From assembly GCA_016776725.1 (NCBI GenBank), contig JADHSV010000021.1:1-53905 (forward strand): DNA of 53,905 nucleotides, in the 5' to 3' direction. The stretch comes from Rhodospirillales bacterium (GTDB lineage: Bacteria > Pseudomonadota > Alphaproteobacteria > Rhodospirillales > Shumkoniaceae). Shown here one piece after another: positions 45,575-53,905 of this stretch. Positions within the stretch are counted from its first letter, which is position 1. Every line of letters begins with the position of its first letter. Position numbers and translations under genes: made by a program. The notes under the pieces were generated by a model. The model had not been told where the DNA came from, did not search any database, and was given only the letters and a program-made list of their open reading frames with translations.

Positions 45575-46528
45575 CTAAACAAGTACGTTGGCGCCTTCGC
45601 CGCCGTTCAAAACATCAACAAGCTGGCGGGCGACGACGATGGACGTATATTCCCGCGAATCGATGGTTCCCGCGGCAATGTGCGGCGTTCCAACGAACGA
45701 CGGGATGCTGAACAACGGATGATCGGCGGCGGGCGGTTCTTGTTCGAAGACATCAAGCGCCGCGCCGAAAAGCGACCCATCGGAAAGCGCATCAAAAAGC
45801 GCGCCCTCGTCAACAATGCCGCCACGCGCGACGCTGACCAGCACCGCCGAGTTCTTCATCAGGGCAATTTCGCGGGCCCCGATCATCCCTTTCGTTTCCT
45901 TGGTCAACGGCGCATGGATCGACAAGAGATCGACCCGCGCCAGCAATTGTTCGAGATCGTCGATCCTTTCGCCTTCCAGATCGCTCCCCGCGGCCTCTGG
46001 AACGAATGGGTCGAACCACACCACGTTCATTCCGAATGCAGCCGACCACTTTGCGGCCACCCGCCGACCGATGGCACCCATGCCGATAATGCCGACCGTT
46101 TTCCCCCAAAATCCTTGCGCCCCGCCCGCGCGGCTGCCGTCGAAATCCTCGCGCGCGACGGGCTGCCCCGATCGCAGCAGGCGATCAATCATCGGCACCC
46201 TGCGGGCCGCGGCCAACGCCAGGGTCATGGTCATTTCGGCCACGGCCTCGGCATTAAGGCCGGGCGTATTCATTACCCGCACCCCGTTGCGCCGCGCGGC
46301 GTCCAGATCGATGCGGTCAACCCCGGTTCCGTGCTTGCTGACCGCTTTTAGCCGCACCGCAGACGCAAAATCATCGGCTCTCAACGGTGTGGTTCCGCGC
46401 ACGATCACCCCGTCGGCCTCGTCATGCCATTGTCCGGCCGCCGAATCGTCCCACAACACGACATCGACCTCTTTACGCAAGAAATCGATGCCTTTGGCAT
46501 TGATCGGATCCAGCACGAAAACCTTCAT
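45575..46528 (-). CDS. D-2-hydroxyacid dehydrogenase (NAD-dependent)
   Basis: A 317-residue enzyme of the SerA/lactate-type family. The Rossmann motif VGIIGMGAIGRRVA is at about 148-161. Catalytic Arg is in SVARGGIVDEGAL, Glu in DVFEQEPP, and His in GTPHIAAGT. ATG 46528 (MKVFVLDPINAKG) fits the family; the upstream open frame crosses the operator. It converts a 2-hydroxyacid to a 2-ketoacid or the reverse. It is divergent from the tct operon and probably in its regulon. Confidence 0.92.
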   Translation of the reverse strand: MKVFVLDPINAKGIDFLRKEVDVVLWDDSAAGQWHDEADGVIVRGTTPLRADDFASAVRLKAVSKHGTGVDRIDLDAARRNGVRVMNTPGLNAEAVAEMTMTLALAAARRVPMIDRLLRSGQPVAREDFDGSRAGGAQGFWGKTVGIIGMGAIGRRVAAKWSAAFGMNVVWFDPFVPEAAGSDLEGERIDDLEQLLARVDLLSIHAPLTKETKGMIGAREIALMKNSAVLVSVARGGIVDEGALFDALSDGSLFGAALDVFEQEPPAADHPLFSIPSFVGTPHIAAGTIDSREYTSIVVARQLVDVLNGGEGANVLV

Positions 46529-46881
46529 TGAATTTTCCGCCCCAAATGTTTTCTTTGGTTCGTTCCCCGTCCAACATAAGAATACACAAATTTGTCGAAT
46601 GTCGACAAAATTATGTTGACACATTTCCGGCTGGCTTGCACCATCATTGTCGGGAGGTGAGCATCCGAAGGACGAACAACGTGCGCCGGGATGTGACAGG
46701 GAATTGCGTTCGCATGGAATTGCCGAAAACGGCTAAGGACATGCGGATGACCGGGGCAACGACAATTCAATCCAACGTAACCGAATGCCACCATACCAAG
46801 GTCGCTCGCGAGAAGCGCTATAATCGCCTTGCCGAAGCGCGAGCTTAACCGCGTTCAGAGGATATAGGGAGACATTCAGAC
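46529..46881. promoter_or_regulatory. Divergent control region with GntR-type operator
   Basis: A 353-base intergenic region without a gene. TTTGTCGA-ATG-TCGACAAA at 46591-46609 is a perfect dyad containing TTGTC-N7-GACAA, and ATGTTGACAC at 46613-46622 is a further half-type site. A good -35 box TTGACA (46616-46621) overlaps it, pointing toward the transporter genes. A TATAAT (46819-46824) lies nearer the tctC start, between arms GCTCGCG (46804-46810) and CGCGAGC (46838-46844). The rest of the roughly 200-base leader shows nothing clear. Confidence 0.55.
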
Positions 46882-47859
46882 ATGACGGACAGCATTTTCA
46901 CCCCGCGCCGTGCGTTCCTCGCGTGCGCAACGGCGACTCTCGCGCTTGGCCTGGCAGCCGGTGCGGCACAGGCGGCGGATAAATACCCGTCGAAAACAAT
47001 CGAAGTCGTGACCCACGCCGGAGCCGGCGGCGGCACGGACGTCACCACCCGCATGATGATGATGCGGGCGCGGCGCGAACTGAAAACTGATATGACGGTG
47101 GTCAGCAAGCGTGGCGGCGGCGGCGCCGTGGCCATGAACTACATCAACGGCAAAAAGCGCGACGGCTACACGATCATGACCATCACGCCCAGCCATCTGT
47201 TCACCATCGCCATGGGCAAATCCGTGCTCAAGATCGACGATCTGGTGGGCATCGCGCGCGCCACCGACGATCCGCAGCTGCTGATGGCCAAGGCCGGCAA
47301 GTTCAAAGACGCCAAGGCCATGCTGGCCGAAGCCGCGAAGCGTAAACTGAAAGTTGCCGGAACCCATGTGGGCGGCATCGATCAGGTTACGGTCGCCACC
47401 TTCGCCAACAAGGCTGGTATCAAAATCAACTACATCCCGTACGAAGGCGGCGGACATATTGTCACCAACCTGATCGGCGGCGACGTGGATATCGGCGTTT
47501 TGAACCTTTCGGAAGCCGAAAGCCAGATCAAGGCCGGTGAAATCCAGCCGCTCGTGGTTCTCGCCAAGAAGCGCATGGGACCGTTGCCGAACGTACCGAC
47601 CTCGGTCGAACTTGGCATCGATGCCACCTTCTCGACGGTTCGCGGTTTTGTGACCCTTAAGGGCACTCCGGCAGCCGAGTTGAAAACCCTGGAAACCAAG
47701 CTGGTTAAGGCCATGAACCACAGCTACTACCAGGGCTATCTGAACACCGTCGGCCTCGGCCCCGACAGCATCGTCGGCAGCGCCGATTGGTCGGCCCAGA
47801 TCAAGCAGCTCTACGCCGACGGCGAAAAGAGCCTCAAGGAACTGGGTTTCATCAAGTAG
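46882..47859 (+). CDS. TctC-type periplasmic binding protein (tripartite tricarboxylate transporter)
   Basis: A 325-residue extracytoplasmic solute receptor of the Bug/TctC family. A signal peptide with a twin-arginine-like start (PRRAFLACATATLALG) ends near AQAA. The mature part has YPSKTIEVVTHAGAGGGTD, the usual substrate loop, and VPYEGGG-type IPYEGGGHIV. It captures an organic acid for TctAB. ggagacattcag precedes the ATG. First gene of the rightward operon. Confidence 0.92.
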   Translation: MTDSIFTPRRAFLACATATLALGLAAGAAQAADKYPSKTIEVVTHAGAGGGTDVTTRMMMMRARRELKTDMTVVSKRGGGGAVAMNYINGKKRDGYTIMTITPSHLFTIAMGKSVLKIDDLVGIARATDDPQLLMAKAGKFKDAKAMLAEAAKRKLKVAGTHVGGIDQVTVATFANKAGIKINYIPYEGGGHIVTNLIGGDVDIGVLNLSEAESQIKAGEIQPLVVLAKKRMGPLPNVPTSVELGIDATFSTVRGFVTLKGTPAAELKTLETKLVKAMNHSYYQGYLNTVGLGPDSIVGSADWSAQIKQLYADGEKSLKELGFIK

Positions 47860-47880
47860 GAAGAAGCGATTTTGCGTTAG

Positions 47881-48408
47881 ATGACTGACTTACAAACCAC
47901 GCAAAATGGTGACGGGAACAAGGCGCGGCCCGATCAGGGGCCGCGCCCCTTCTCCATTCACACCGATTTCCCCATGGGAATCGCCGTCCTTTTGTTCTGC
48001 GCCGTCGTTTTCTACTTGACGACTCTTTTCGACGAGGTGCCATCGGCAATGGCGCAGGGCGTTCCACCCGAACAGTTCCCGCGGCTTCTGCTTTTTCTGA
48101 TTTCAGCCTTTGCCGTGATTATGATGTTTCAGGCGCGGGGCCATGATCCCAAGAAGCGCAAACCCATTCCGAAGGTCGTATATCTGTCGGCGGGACTGCT
48201 GGTCGTCTTCGTCGGCATCGTCGATTTTGTCGGGATCATTGCCGCGATGATGTTGTTCTGCGTCGCCCTGCCGATTCTATGGGGTGAGCGCAGGTTCAAA
48301 GTCATAGCGATCTTCGCCGCGATCTATCCGGTGCTCGTGTATTTCCTTTTCTCGCGGGTTATGGAAGTCAATTTCCCGCTGGGTTTCTTTACAGAATTTT
48401 TCCGCTGA
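47881..48408 (+). CDS. TctB-type small membrane subunit
   Basis: A 175-residue membrane protein with four predicted hydrophobic segments (about 34-54, 65-83, 97-135, 145-165). TctB subunits are poorly conserved; the call rests on topology and its place between tctC and tctA. Gap to tctA is 10 bases. Confidence 0.85.
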   Translation: MTDLQTTQNGDGNKARPDQGPRPFSIHTDFPMGIAVLLFCAVVFYLTTLFDEVPSAMAQGVPPEQFPRLLLFLISAFAVIMMFQARGHDPKKRKPIPKVVYLSAGLLVVFVGIVDFVGIIAAMMLFCVALPILWGERRFKVIAIFAAIYPVLVYFLFSRVMEVNFPLGFFTEFFR

Positions 48409-48418
48409 GGCTTAGTTA

Positions 48419-49903
48419 ATGGACGGATTTCTTCACGCCATTTCGATTATGACGGACCCGTATTTGCTGTTCGTCATCCTGTGCGGCACTGTCGGCGGCG
48501 TTCTGGTGGGCGCATTGCCGGGGCTGACATCGACCATGGCGACGGCATTGTTGCTGCCCTTCACCGTCATGATGCCACCGGTTCCGGCCATTGCCCTGCT
48601 ATCTGCGCTCTACTGTGCGGGTACTTTCGGCGGGTCCATTACGGCAATCCTGATTAACGCGCCCGGCGCACCGCCGGCCGCCGCCACGGCTATTGACGGT
48701 TACCCCATGGCCCAGCGCGGCGAAGCGGGCCGAGCCCTGGGAATGGCCACCGTTAGCAGCACCATCGGCGGCATTTTCAGCGTTATCGTTCTGTTGGTCG
48801 CCGCCCCCATGCTGGCGCGCATGGCCTATAGCTTCGGGCCGCCCGAATATTTCGCGCTGGCCCTTTTCGGCCTTTCCATGCTGGCCTCCATCACCAAGGG
48901 CTCAGCGGTCAAGAACCTGATCGGCGGCGCCTTCGGCGTTCTGGTTGCCACCGTCGGCATTGATTTCACAACCGGGGTCGAACGCTTCACCTTCGGCTAT
49001 CCTGAAATGACCGAGGGCATTCACTTTATCCCGGTAATGATCGGCATTTTCGGTGGCGCCGAGTTGCTGTCCCAGGCGGCCAGCCTGGACATGGTCTACA
49101 ACCGGGTCGCCGCCATCGCCGTCAAATTGCCGTCCAAGGAAGATTTCAAGCTGGTTTGGAAGACCATCGTGCGCTCCTGCGGCATCGGCACTTTCATCGG
49201 TATCCTGCCTGCCGAAGGCGGCACCGTGGCGGCCATGATTGGGTACAACAAAGCCCGCCGCTGGTCCAAAAACAAAGACGAATTCGGCTCCGGCGCCATT
49301 GAAGGCATTGCCGGACCCGAAGCGGCCAACAACGCAGCCACCGGCGGAGCCATGGTTCCGACGCTGGCGCTGGGCATTCCCGGCAGCGGCACGACCGCCG
49401 TCATTCTCGGCGCGCTTTTGGTTCATGGCCTGCGCCCGGGACCGTATCTGTTCCAGGAACAGCCCGACCTGCTGTACGGTATTTTCGGCGCCATGCTGGT
49501 GGCCAACATCCTTTTCTTGGGCATCGGGCTGGTCGGCGCGAAACTGTTTGCCCGCATCACCCTGATCCCGCGCACCTTCCTGTGGCCCGCCGTGTTCGTG
49601 CTTGCCGTTGTCGGCGCCTATTCGCTGGAACAGGCCATGGTCGATGTCGGCATCATGCTGGTCTTTGGCCTGCTGGGCTTCGTGCTTCGCCGATACGGGT
49701 TTGCCCCGGCCCCCATCATCATGGGAATTATTCTGGGCGATCTGGTTGAAAACACGTTGAAGCAGTCGCTTCTGCTGTTTGAGCATGACTGGACCATGTT
49801 CTTCGGCCGCCCCATCGCGGTTTCTTTCTTTATCCTTACCTTCCTCGGATTGTTCGGCCCCTTCCTGTTTGGGCAGATCAGGAAGATGGTTCGCGGGAAA
49901 TAG
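48419..49903 (+). CDS. TctA-type large membrane subunit
   Basis: A 494-residue integral membrane protein with about 10-12 segments. The family signatures [19 protein letters not shown] (about 32-50) and a second copy near 270-310 ([24 protein letters not shown]) are clear. It forms the permease with TctB, driven by an ion gradient. pdxA copy 2 follows after 4 bases. Confidence 0.94.
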   Translation: MDGFLHAISIMTDPYLLFVILCGTVGGVLVGALPGLTSTMATALLLPFTVMMPPVPAIALLSALYCAGTFGGSITAILINAPGAPPAAATAIDGYPMAQRGEAGRALGMATVSSTIGGIFSVIVLLVAAPMLARMAYSFGPPEYFALALFGLSMLASITKGSAVKNLIGGAFGVLVATVGIDFTTGVERFTFGYPEMTEGIHFIPVMIGIFGGAELLSQAASLDMVYNRVAAIAVKLPSKEDFKLVWKTIVRSCGIGTFIGILPAEGGTVAAMIGYNKARRWSKNKDEFGSGAIEGIAGPEAANNAATGGAMVPTLALGIPGSGTTAVILGALLVHGLRPGPYLFQEQPDLLYGIFGAMLVANILFLGIGLVGAKLFARITLIPRTFLWPAVFVLAVVGAYSLEQAMVDVGIMLVFGLLGFVLRRYGFAPAPIIMGIILGDLVENTLKQSLLLFEHDWTMFFGRPIAVSFFILTFLGLFGPFLFGQIRKMVRGK

Positions 49904-49907
49904 TCAT

Positions 49908-50873
49908 ATGAAACCTCGTATCGGTGTGCTTCTCGGCGACCCCAACGGCGTCGGGCCGGAAATGGCGGTCAAACTTCTGGCTGGCGAAGATGTGCGGGAA
50001 CGCGCCGACATCCTTGTCATTGGTGATATGCGAATATTGCGCATGGCTGAAGAGGTCGCCGGAATGACCGTTCCCGCGGACGTCCCCATTCTCGACGTGC
50101 CTTCCATCACGGCTGAGGAAATCACGCCGGGTGAAGCCACGGCGGCGGGCGGGCGGTCCTGTCTGGACTCGTTGAGCGTGGCACTCGACATGGCGAAATC
50201 CGGAAAGATTGACGGATTTTGCTTCGCGCCGCTTAACAAATACGCTTTGAAGCTGGGCGGCTGTCCGGTTGCCGACGAGCATATTTTCTTTGCCCGCGAG
50301 CTGGATTTCGACGGCCCCTTCTGCGAGCACAACGTGCTGGACGATCTGTGGACCACCCGCACCACGTCGCATATTCCCCTGAGCGAGGTGGCCGCCCTGA
50401 TCACGCCCGAACGCATCCTTCGCGCCATCCGTTTGGCCCACAATACCCTGGGCTCGGCCGGGTTCGATGCGCCGCGCATTGGGGTTGCCGCGTTGAACCC
50501 GCACGCCGGCGACGGCGGCATGTTCGGCCGCGAGGAAATCGACATCATCGCGCCGACCATCGAGACCGCCAAAGCCGAGGGAATCGACGCCAGCGGCCCC
50601 TTTGCCGCCGATACGATTTTTTTGAAAGCGAAGGACGGGCATTTCGATGCCGTCGTCACCATGTATCACGACCAGGGGCAGGTCGCCATGAAACTGATGG
50701 GGTTCAAGCGCGGTGTTACCGTAACCGGTGGCGTCCCGGTTCCCATCACGACACCGGCCAGCGGCACCGCCTTCGACATCGTCGGCCAAGGCATCGCCAA
50801 CGCGGAAGGGTTGCGTCAGGCGTTCTTCCTGGTATGCAAGATGGCCGATATCCGCCGCGCGAAAAGTAGTTGA
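49908..50873 (+). CDS. PdxA-family dehydrogenase (copy 2)
   Basis: A 321-residue paralogue of the 39118-40116 protein. It has LLGDPNGVGPEMAVKLL, ALNPHAGDGGMFGREEIDII, the metal-site MYHDQGQVAMKL and ASGTAFDIVGQGIANAEG. Placed directly after the transporter, it probably oxidises an imported hydroxy acid (or its phosphate) rather than making vitamin B6. No DUF1537 kinase, the usual partner of phosphotetronate-oxidising forms, is in the window. Confidence 0.9.
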   Translation: MKPRIGVLLGDPNGVGPEMAVKLLAGEDVRERADILVIGDMRILRMAEEVAGMTVPADVPILDVPSITAEEITPGEATAAGGRSCLDSLSVALDMAKSGKIDGFCFAPLNKYALKLGGCPVADEHIFFARELDFDGPFCEHNVLDDLWTTRTTSHIPLSEVAALITPERILRAIRLAHNTLGSAGFDAPRIGVAALNPHAGDGGMFGREEIDIIAPTIETAKAEGIDASGPFAADTIFLKAKDGHFDAVVTMYHDQGQVAMKLMGFKRGVTVTGGVPVPITTPASGTAFDIVGQGIANAEGLRQAFFLVCKMADIRRAKSS

Positions 50874-50895
50874 AACAACACACGAGGTATCCTGC

Positions 50896-52329
50896 GTGAT
50901 CGAAACCACAATCCAAAAATTCACACCTGATATCGACCCCGAAAAGGGCCGCGGTCTCACCAACGAAGTCGCCCAATTTATCACCGGTACAGCCTGGAGC
51001 GACCTTTCCGACGAACTCATTGAACTGGGCAAGAAATCCATCCTTGATGGGTTGGGGCTTGCGTTGTCGGGATCAGTCGCCAAAAGCGGCGACATCGTGG
51101 GGGCCTATTTATCCTCCATGAACACGTCTGGCGCGGCCAGTGTGATCGGAACCGATCTGAAGGTTCCGGCGCGCTTCGCCGCTTTCGCCAACGGCGTCGC
51201 CATTCACGCGGATGATTTCGACGATACGCAACTGGCCGTGGGCAAGGACCGGGTCTATGGCCTGTTGACCCACCCGACCGCGCCCGTCCTGCCCGCCGCA
51301 CTGGCGAACGCCGAGGTTGCCGGGCTTTCGGGCATCGATTTCATGCTCGCCTACCACATCGGCGTCGAGGTCGAATGCAAGGTTTCCGAGGCCATCTCGC
51401 CGCGCCATTACCAGCACGGTTTTCATTCCACCGCCACCTGCGGCCCTCTGGGCGCGGTTGCGGCCGCCGCCAAACTGGGCGGGTTCGATGCAGAGCAGAC
51501 CGTTCGCGCCCTGGCGGTCGCCGCCAGCCAGTCGGCGGGCTTGCGCGAGAATTTCGGCTCCATGACCAAGCCGTTTCATGCGGGCCGGGCGGCGGAAAGC
51601 GGCATTGTCGCGGCTGATTTCGCGGCCCTTGGCTGGACCGCCGCCGAGCGCATCCTTGAAGCGCCACGCGGCTTCTTCCAGGCCCATGGCGGCGGCTATG
51701 ATTTGGATGCCATTCAAGGGCGCCTGGGCGACCCGTGGACCTTCGTTTCGCCGGGCGTGTCTATCAAGCCGCACCCGTCGGGTTCGCTGACCCATCCGGG
51801 CATGACCGAAATGGCCCGCCTGATCCGCGAGCACGGCATTGCCGCCGATCAGGTGGAAAGCGTCGCCGTCGGCACCAACCACAACATGCCCAACGCGCTG
51901 ATTCATCATAAGCCGACCAACGAGCTTCAGGCCAAATTCAGCATGGAGTTCTGCATGGCGGTTCTGCTGATCGAGGGCCGTGCGGGCCTGGCGGAATTCA
52001 CCGACGATGTGGTCAACCGCGCCGACGTGCAGGAATTGATTTCGCGTATCGATTTCGGCGTGCACCCGGAGGCCGAGGCCGCGGGATACGACAAGATGAC
52101 AACGATCATCCACATTAAACTGAACGATGGCCGCGAAATTTCGGGCCGCGCCGATTTCGGCAAGGGAAGCCCGGCCAATCCCATGACATATGACGAGGCG
52201 GCGGAAAAATTCCGCGGCTGCGCCGAGTTTGCCCGGTGGCCCAAGGCAAAAACCGACAAAATCATCGAAACCGTTCGCGCGTTGGAAATCTTACAGAACG
52301 TCCGCGAACTGACGGAGAGTTGTTTATGA
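50896..52329 (+). CDS. MmgE/PrpD family protein
   Basis: A 477-residue protein of the 2-methylcitrate dehydratase/cis-aconitate decarboxylase family. The conserved landmarks are DDFDDTQLA (about 108-116), THPTAPVLPAALA, YHIGVEVECKVSEAI, HQ/FHSTATCGPLGA and FGSMTKPFHAGRAAESG. A dehydratase or isomerase acting on a tricarboxylate-like acid is likely, not methylcitrate itself since no prp genes are near. The start is GTG 50896, with gagg 8 bases upstream. Overlaps the next gene by ATGA. Confidence 0.88.
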   Translation: MIETTIQKFTPDIDPEKGRGLTNEVAQFITGTAWSDLSDELIELGKKSILDGLGLALSGSVAKSGDIVGAYLSSMNTSGAASVIGTDLKVPARFAAFANGVAIHADDFDDTQLAVGKDRVYGLLTHPTAPVLPAALANAEVAGLSGIDFMLAYHIGVEVECKVSEAISPRHYQHGFHSTATCGPLGAVAAAAKLGGFDAEQTVRALAVAASQSAGLRENFGSMTKPFHAGRAAESGIVAADFAALGWTAAERILEAPRGFFQAHGGGYDLDAIQGRLGDPWTFVSPGVSIKPHPSGSLTHPGMTEMARLIREHGIAADQVESVAVGTNHNMPNALIHHKPTNELQAKFSMEFCMAVLLIEGRAGLAEFTDDVVNRADVQELISRIDFGVHPEAEAAGYDKMTTIIHIKLNDGREISGRADFGKGSPANPMTYDEAAEKFRGCAEFARWPKAKTDKIIETVRALEILQNVRELTESCL

Positions 52330-53480
52330 AGATCGAAAAAATCACGGCGAGTATTCACCAGTTTCCGGTATTTCTTCCGATGATCGACAAGCCCATGGAG
52401 CAGCGCGTCCTGACCTTTTGCGAGGTCGAAACGGACGAGGGCCTGACCGGGCATGGCGTCACCGGAGCATTCCTGCCGTGGGCGCAGGTGGCCGCCATCG
52501 AGCACGATATCTTTCCCACCATCAAGGGCATGGACCCGCGCGACACCGAGGCCATTCACAAGGCCGTTTGGTGGAAGGTCAATCCGCGCGCCTATACGGG
52601 CGTTGTCTCCAATGCGCTGTCGGCCATCGACATCGCCTGCTGGGACATTCACGGCAAAGCCACAGGGCGCACGGTGGCCCAGCTTATGGGCGGCCATCGG
52701 GACTGGGCGTCGACCTACATCACCTTCGGCTACCCGTTCTTCGATATCGATCAGCTTTGCGAATACGCCAAAAAATTCGTCGCCGAGGGGAACACACGCC
52801 TGAAGATGGTGGTCGCCAATGACAAGGGCGGCTGGCGCGAGGATGCCCGGCGTATCCGCGCCGTGCGCGATGCCGTCGGTCCCGATGTCGACATCATGAT
52901 CGACGCCAACTACCGGTTCACCCCCATCGACGCCAAGATGCTGTGCCGGGCGGTTGAGGATTGTGACCTGACATGGTTCGAAGAACCCCTGCACCAGAAC
53001 GACGCGCGCGCCATGGCCGATCTGCGGCGTGGAACGAACATTCCCATCGCCGCCGGGCAGATGGAAGGGCATCGCTGGCGCATCCGCGAATTGGTCGAGA
53101 ATCAGGCCGTCGACGTTTTACAGCCCAACTGCTGTTACAACGGCGGATTTACCGAATCCCTGAAAGCCGCCCATCTGGCCCAGACCTACAACCTGCCCAT
53201 CGCCAACGGCGGCGGCTGGCCCATCTTCAACATGCACACCATGGCCGGCGTCATGAACGGCTGGCTGGTGGAATTTCACTGGGGCATGTGGCAGGCCGGG
53301 CAGAAGTTCTTTACAGGCGCGCCCGCCCCCGAAAATGATCGGGTAAAAATCCCCGACGCGCCGGGCCTCGGCTTCACACCAAATTACGATGCGCTCGCCG
53401 ATTGCCGTGTCACGTCGCCAGAAAAACTGATGGCCGCGGGTATGCAAACCAACGAGGCGGGCGGAATTACCAAGGTTTAA
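52326..53480 (+). CDS. Enolase-superfamily (mandelate racemase/muconate lactonising) protein
   Basis: A 384-residue MR/MLE protein. Metal ligands D193 (IMIDANY) and E219 (WFEEP) are present. The third-ligand loop reads AGQMEG (243-248), with Gln245 where many have Glu. The usual K-x-K base motif is reduced to K160-M-V162, so the second lysine is missing. H304 in FNMH may act as the opposite base. It is probably a sugar-acid or hydroxyacid dehydratase/racemase for the imported compound; specificity is open. The last gene of the tct operon, with a terminator 25 bases after it. Confidence 0.88.
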   Translation: MKIEKITASIHQFPVFLPMIDKPMEQRVLTFCEVETDEGLTGHGVTGAFLPWAQVAAIEHDIFPTIKGMDPRDTEAIHKAVWWKVNPRAYTGVVSNALSAIDIACWDIHGKATGRTVAQLMGGHRDWASTYITFGYPFFDIDQLCEYAKKFVAEGNTRLKMVVANDKGGWREDARRIRAVRDAVGPDVDIMIDANYRFTPIDAKMLCRAVEDCDLTWFEEPLHQNDARAMADLRRGTNIPIAAGQMEGHRWRIRELVENQAVDVLQPNCCYNGGFTESLKAAHLAQTYNLPIANGGGWPIFNMHTMAGVMNGWLVEFHWGMWQAGQKFFTGAPAPENDRVKIPDAPGLGFTPNYDALADCRVTSPEKLMAAGMQTNEAGGITKV

Positions 53481-53504
53481 ATCACCAAGCCGTATCGATT
53501 GATT

Positions 53505-53547
53505 GGCCGCCAGCCTCAAATTGCTAAGTCGCTGGCGGCCCGTTTTT
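53505..53547 (+). terminator. Rho-independent terminator of the tct operon
   Basis: Perfect 10-base stem GGCCGCCAGC / GCTGGCGGCC with a 16-base loop, followed by cgTTTTT. The further stretch to 53709 is AT-rich with a small dyad (TTCCGA 53633-53638, TCGGAA 53657-53662), possibly promoter elements of the next gene. Confidence 0.85.
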
Positions 53548-53709
53548 CGGCTTTGAGTTGGCCGGGAAGCCGGATTGGCGGAAAAACCCATGATTTAAAT
53601 TAAATAATTATAATTGCCATCATTGAGAAATTTTCCGAACGAATATATGCTATTTGTCGGAATAATATTGCTGTGCACTCAATAAACCCGTCACTGCGGG
53701 AGTGGAGTT

Positions 53710-53905
53710 GTGGGCGAACGTCGCGAGGACGATAACACCGGAACAAATTACCCAGCCCCTTATGCGCGCCCCGACAACAATTTCAAAAACCGGAATGGTC
53801 TTGGCAAAAGTACCGACACCCAGGTTGGCGCGGTCGAAGAATCGTCGCTCCGTACGCTAAAAGTAATTTCGCTGCTTCACGATCTTCCCTCATCGGCCCT
53901 TCAAG
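53710..53905 (+). CDS. Start of a gene cut by the window end (possibly Crp/Fnr-type)
   Basis: An open frame from GTG 53710, preceded by ggag, runs 65 codons to the end without a stop. It begins VGERREDDNTGTNYPAPYA and reaches LKVISLLHDLPSSALQ, which resembles the opening helix of cyclic-nucleotide-binding (Crp/Fnr) domains. The family call is tentative because only the N-terminus is seen. Confidence 0.45.
   Translation, partial: MGERREDDNTGTNYPAPYARPDNNFKNRNGLGKSTDTQVGAVEESSLRTLKVISLLHDLPSSALQ

Noticed and set aside
46528..46848. Small plus-strand gene (106 codons) in the divergent region
   Set aside because: It overlaps the operator and promoter region, lacks a ribosome binding site and has no protein-like pattern.

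Overview
The window looks like chromosomal DNA of a free-living alphaproteobacterium, probably near Rhodospirillales. The reasons are an NDUFA12-type complex I accessory subunit, a DUF2155 secreted protein, aat next to accBC, a fused ThiS-ThiG, ClpS-ClpA, a B12-dependent ribonucleotide reductase and a GC-rich composition. No rRNA, tRNA, CRISPR array or prophage was recognised. All calls come from reading the sequence and recalling families; no database search was run.

Layout. 1-3.7 kb: a repeat-rich stretch with a GYD protein, galactarate dehydratase and a Dabb protein, ending in a 265-bp MITE-like element whose edge supplies the stop codon of the next gene. 3.7-9.3 kb: housekeeping genes (ornithine/lysine decarboxylase, thiSG, accB-accC-aat, DUF2155, NDUFA12). 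9.4-10.2 kb: a REP-associated tyrosine transposase bracketed by inverted copies of its presumed REP sequence, which also occurs at 0.45 and 3.2 kb. 10.3-14.1 kb: nrdJ behind two NrdR-like boxes. 14.2-18.3 kb: a nucleotidyltransferase-fold protein with degraded active-site motifs, a receiver-metallo-beta-lactamase fusion, a RidA protein and a FemAB-like protein. 18.4-20.3 kb: an autoinhibited Fic protein with a large palindromic control region, and a secreted cysteine-repeat protein. 20.3-32.6 kb: clpA-clpS, a DD-peptidase, a stress protein, the nucleotide-sugar genes (phosphohexomutase, ugd, galU), an AroE-like protein, a membrane J-protein, a VWA protein and a DUF3179 protein.

32.7-38.5 kb is a redox operon: iron alcohol dehydrogenase, FadR-type regulator, FAD-linked 2-hydroxyacid (lactate-type) dehydrogenase, EtfB, and an EtfA carrying two [4Fe-4S] motifs. 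It resembles the electron-confurcating lactate dehydrogenase/Etf systems of anaerobes.

39.1-53.5 kb is the most unusual part. A tight leftward operon encodes a CooF-like ferredoxin, a short carbon-monoxide-dehydrogenase-like protein that has lost the D-cluster cysteines, a pyridine-nucleotide-disulfide-type flavoprotein, a ferredoxin with an unknown C-terminal domain, an unrecognised cysteine-containing protein and a PdxA-family dehydrogenase. Next come a GntR regulator and a 2-hydroxyacid dehydrogenase. Divergent from these is an operon for a tripartite tricarboxylate transporter, a second PdxA homologue, an MmgE/PrpD protein and an enolase-superfamily protein. Matching TTGTC-N7-GACAA sites lie upstream of the ferredoxin operon and between the hydroxyacid dehydrogenase and the transporter. 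This suggests one GntR-controlled regulon that imports an organic acid and oxidises it with an iron-sulfur complex evolved from CODH. The window ends in the first codons of another gene.
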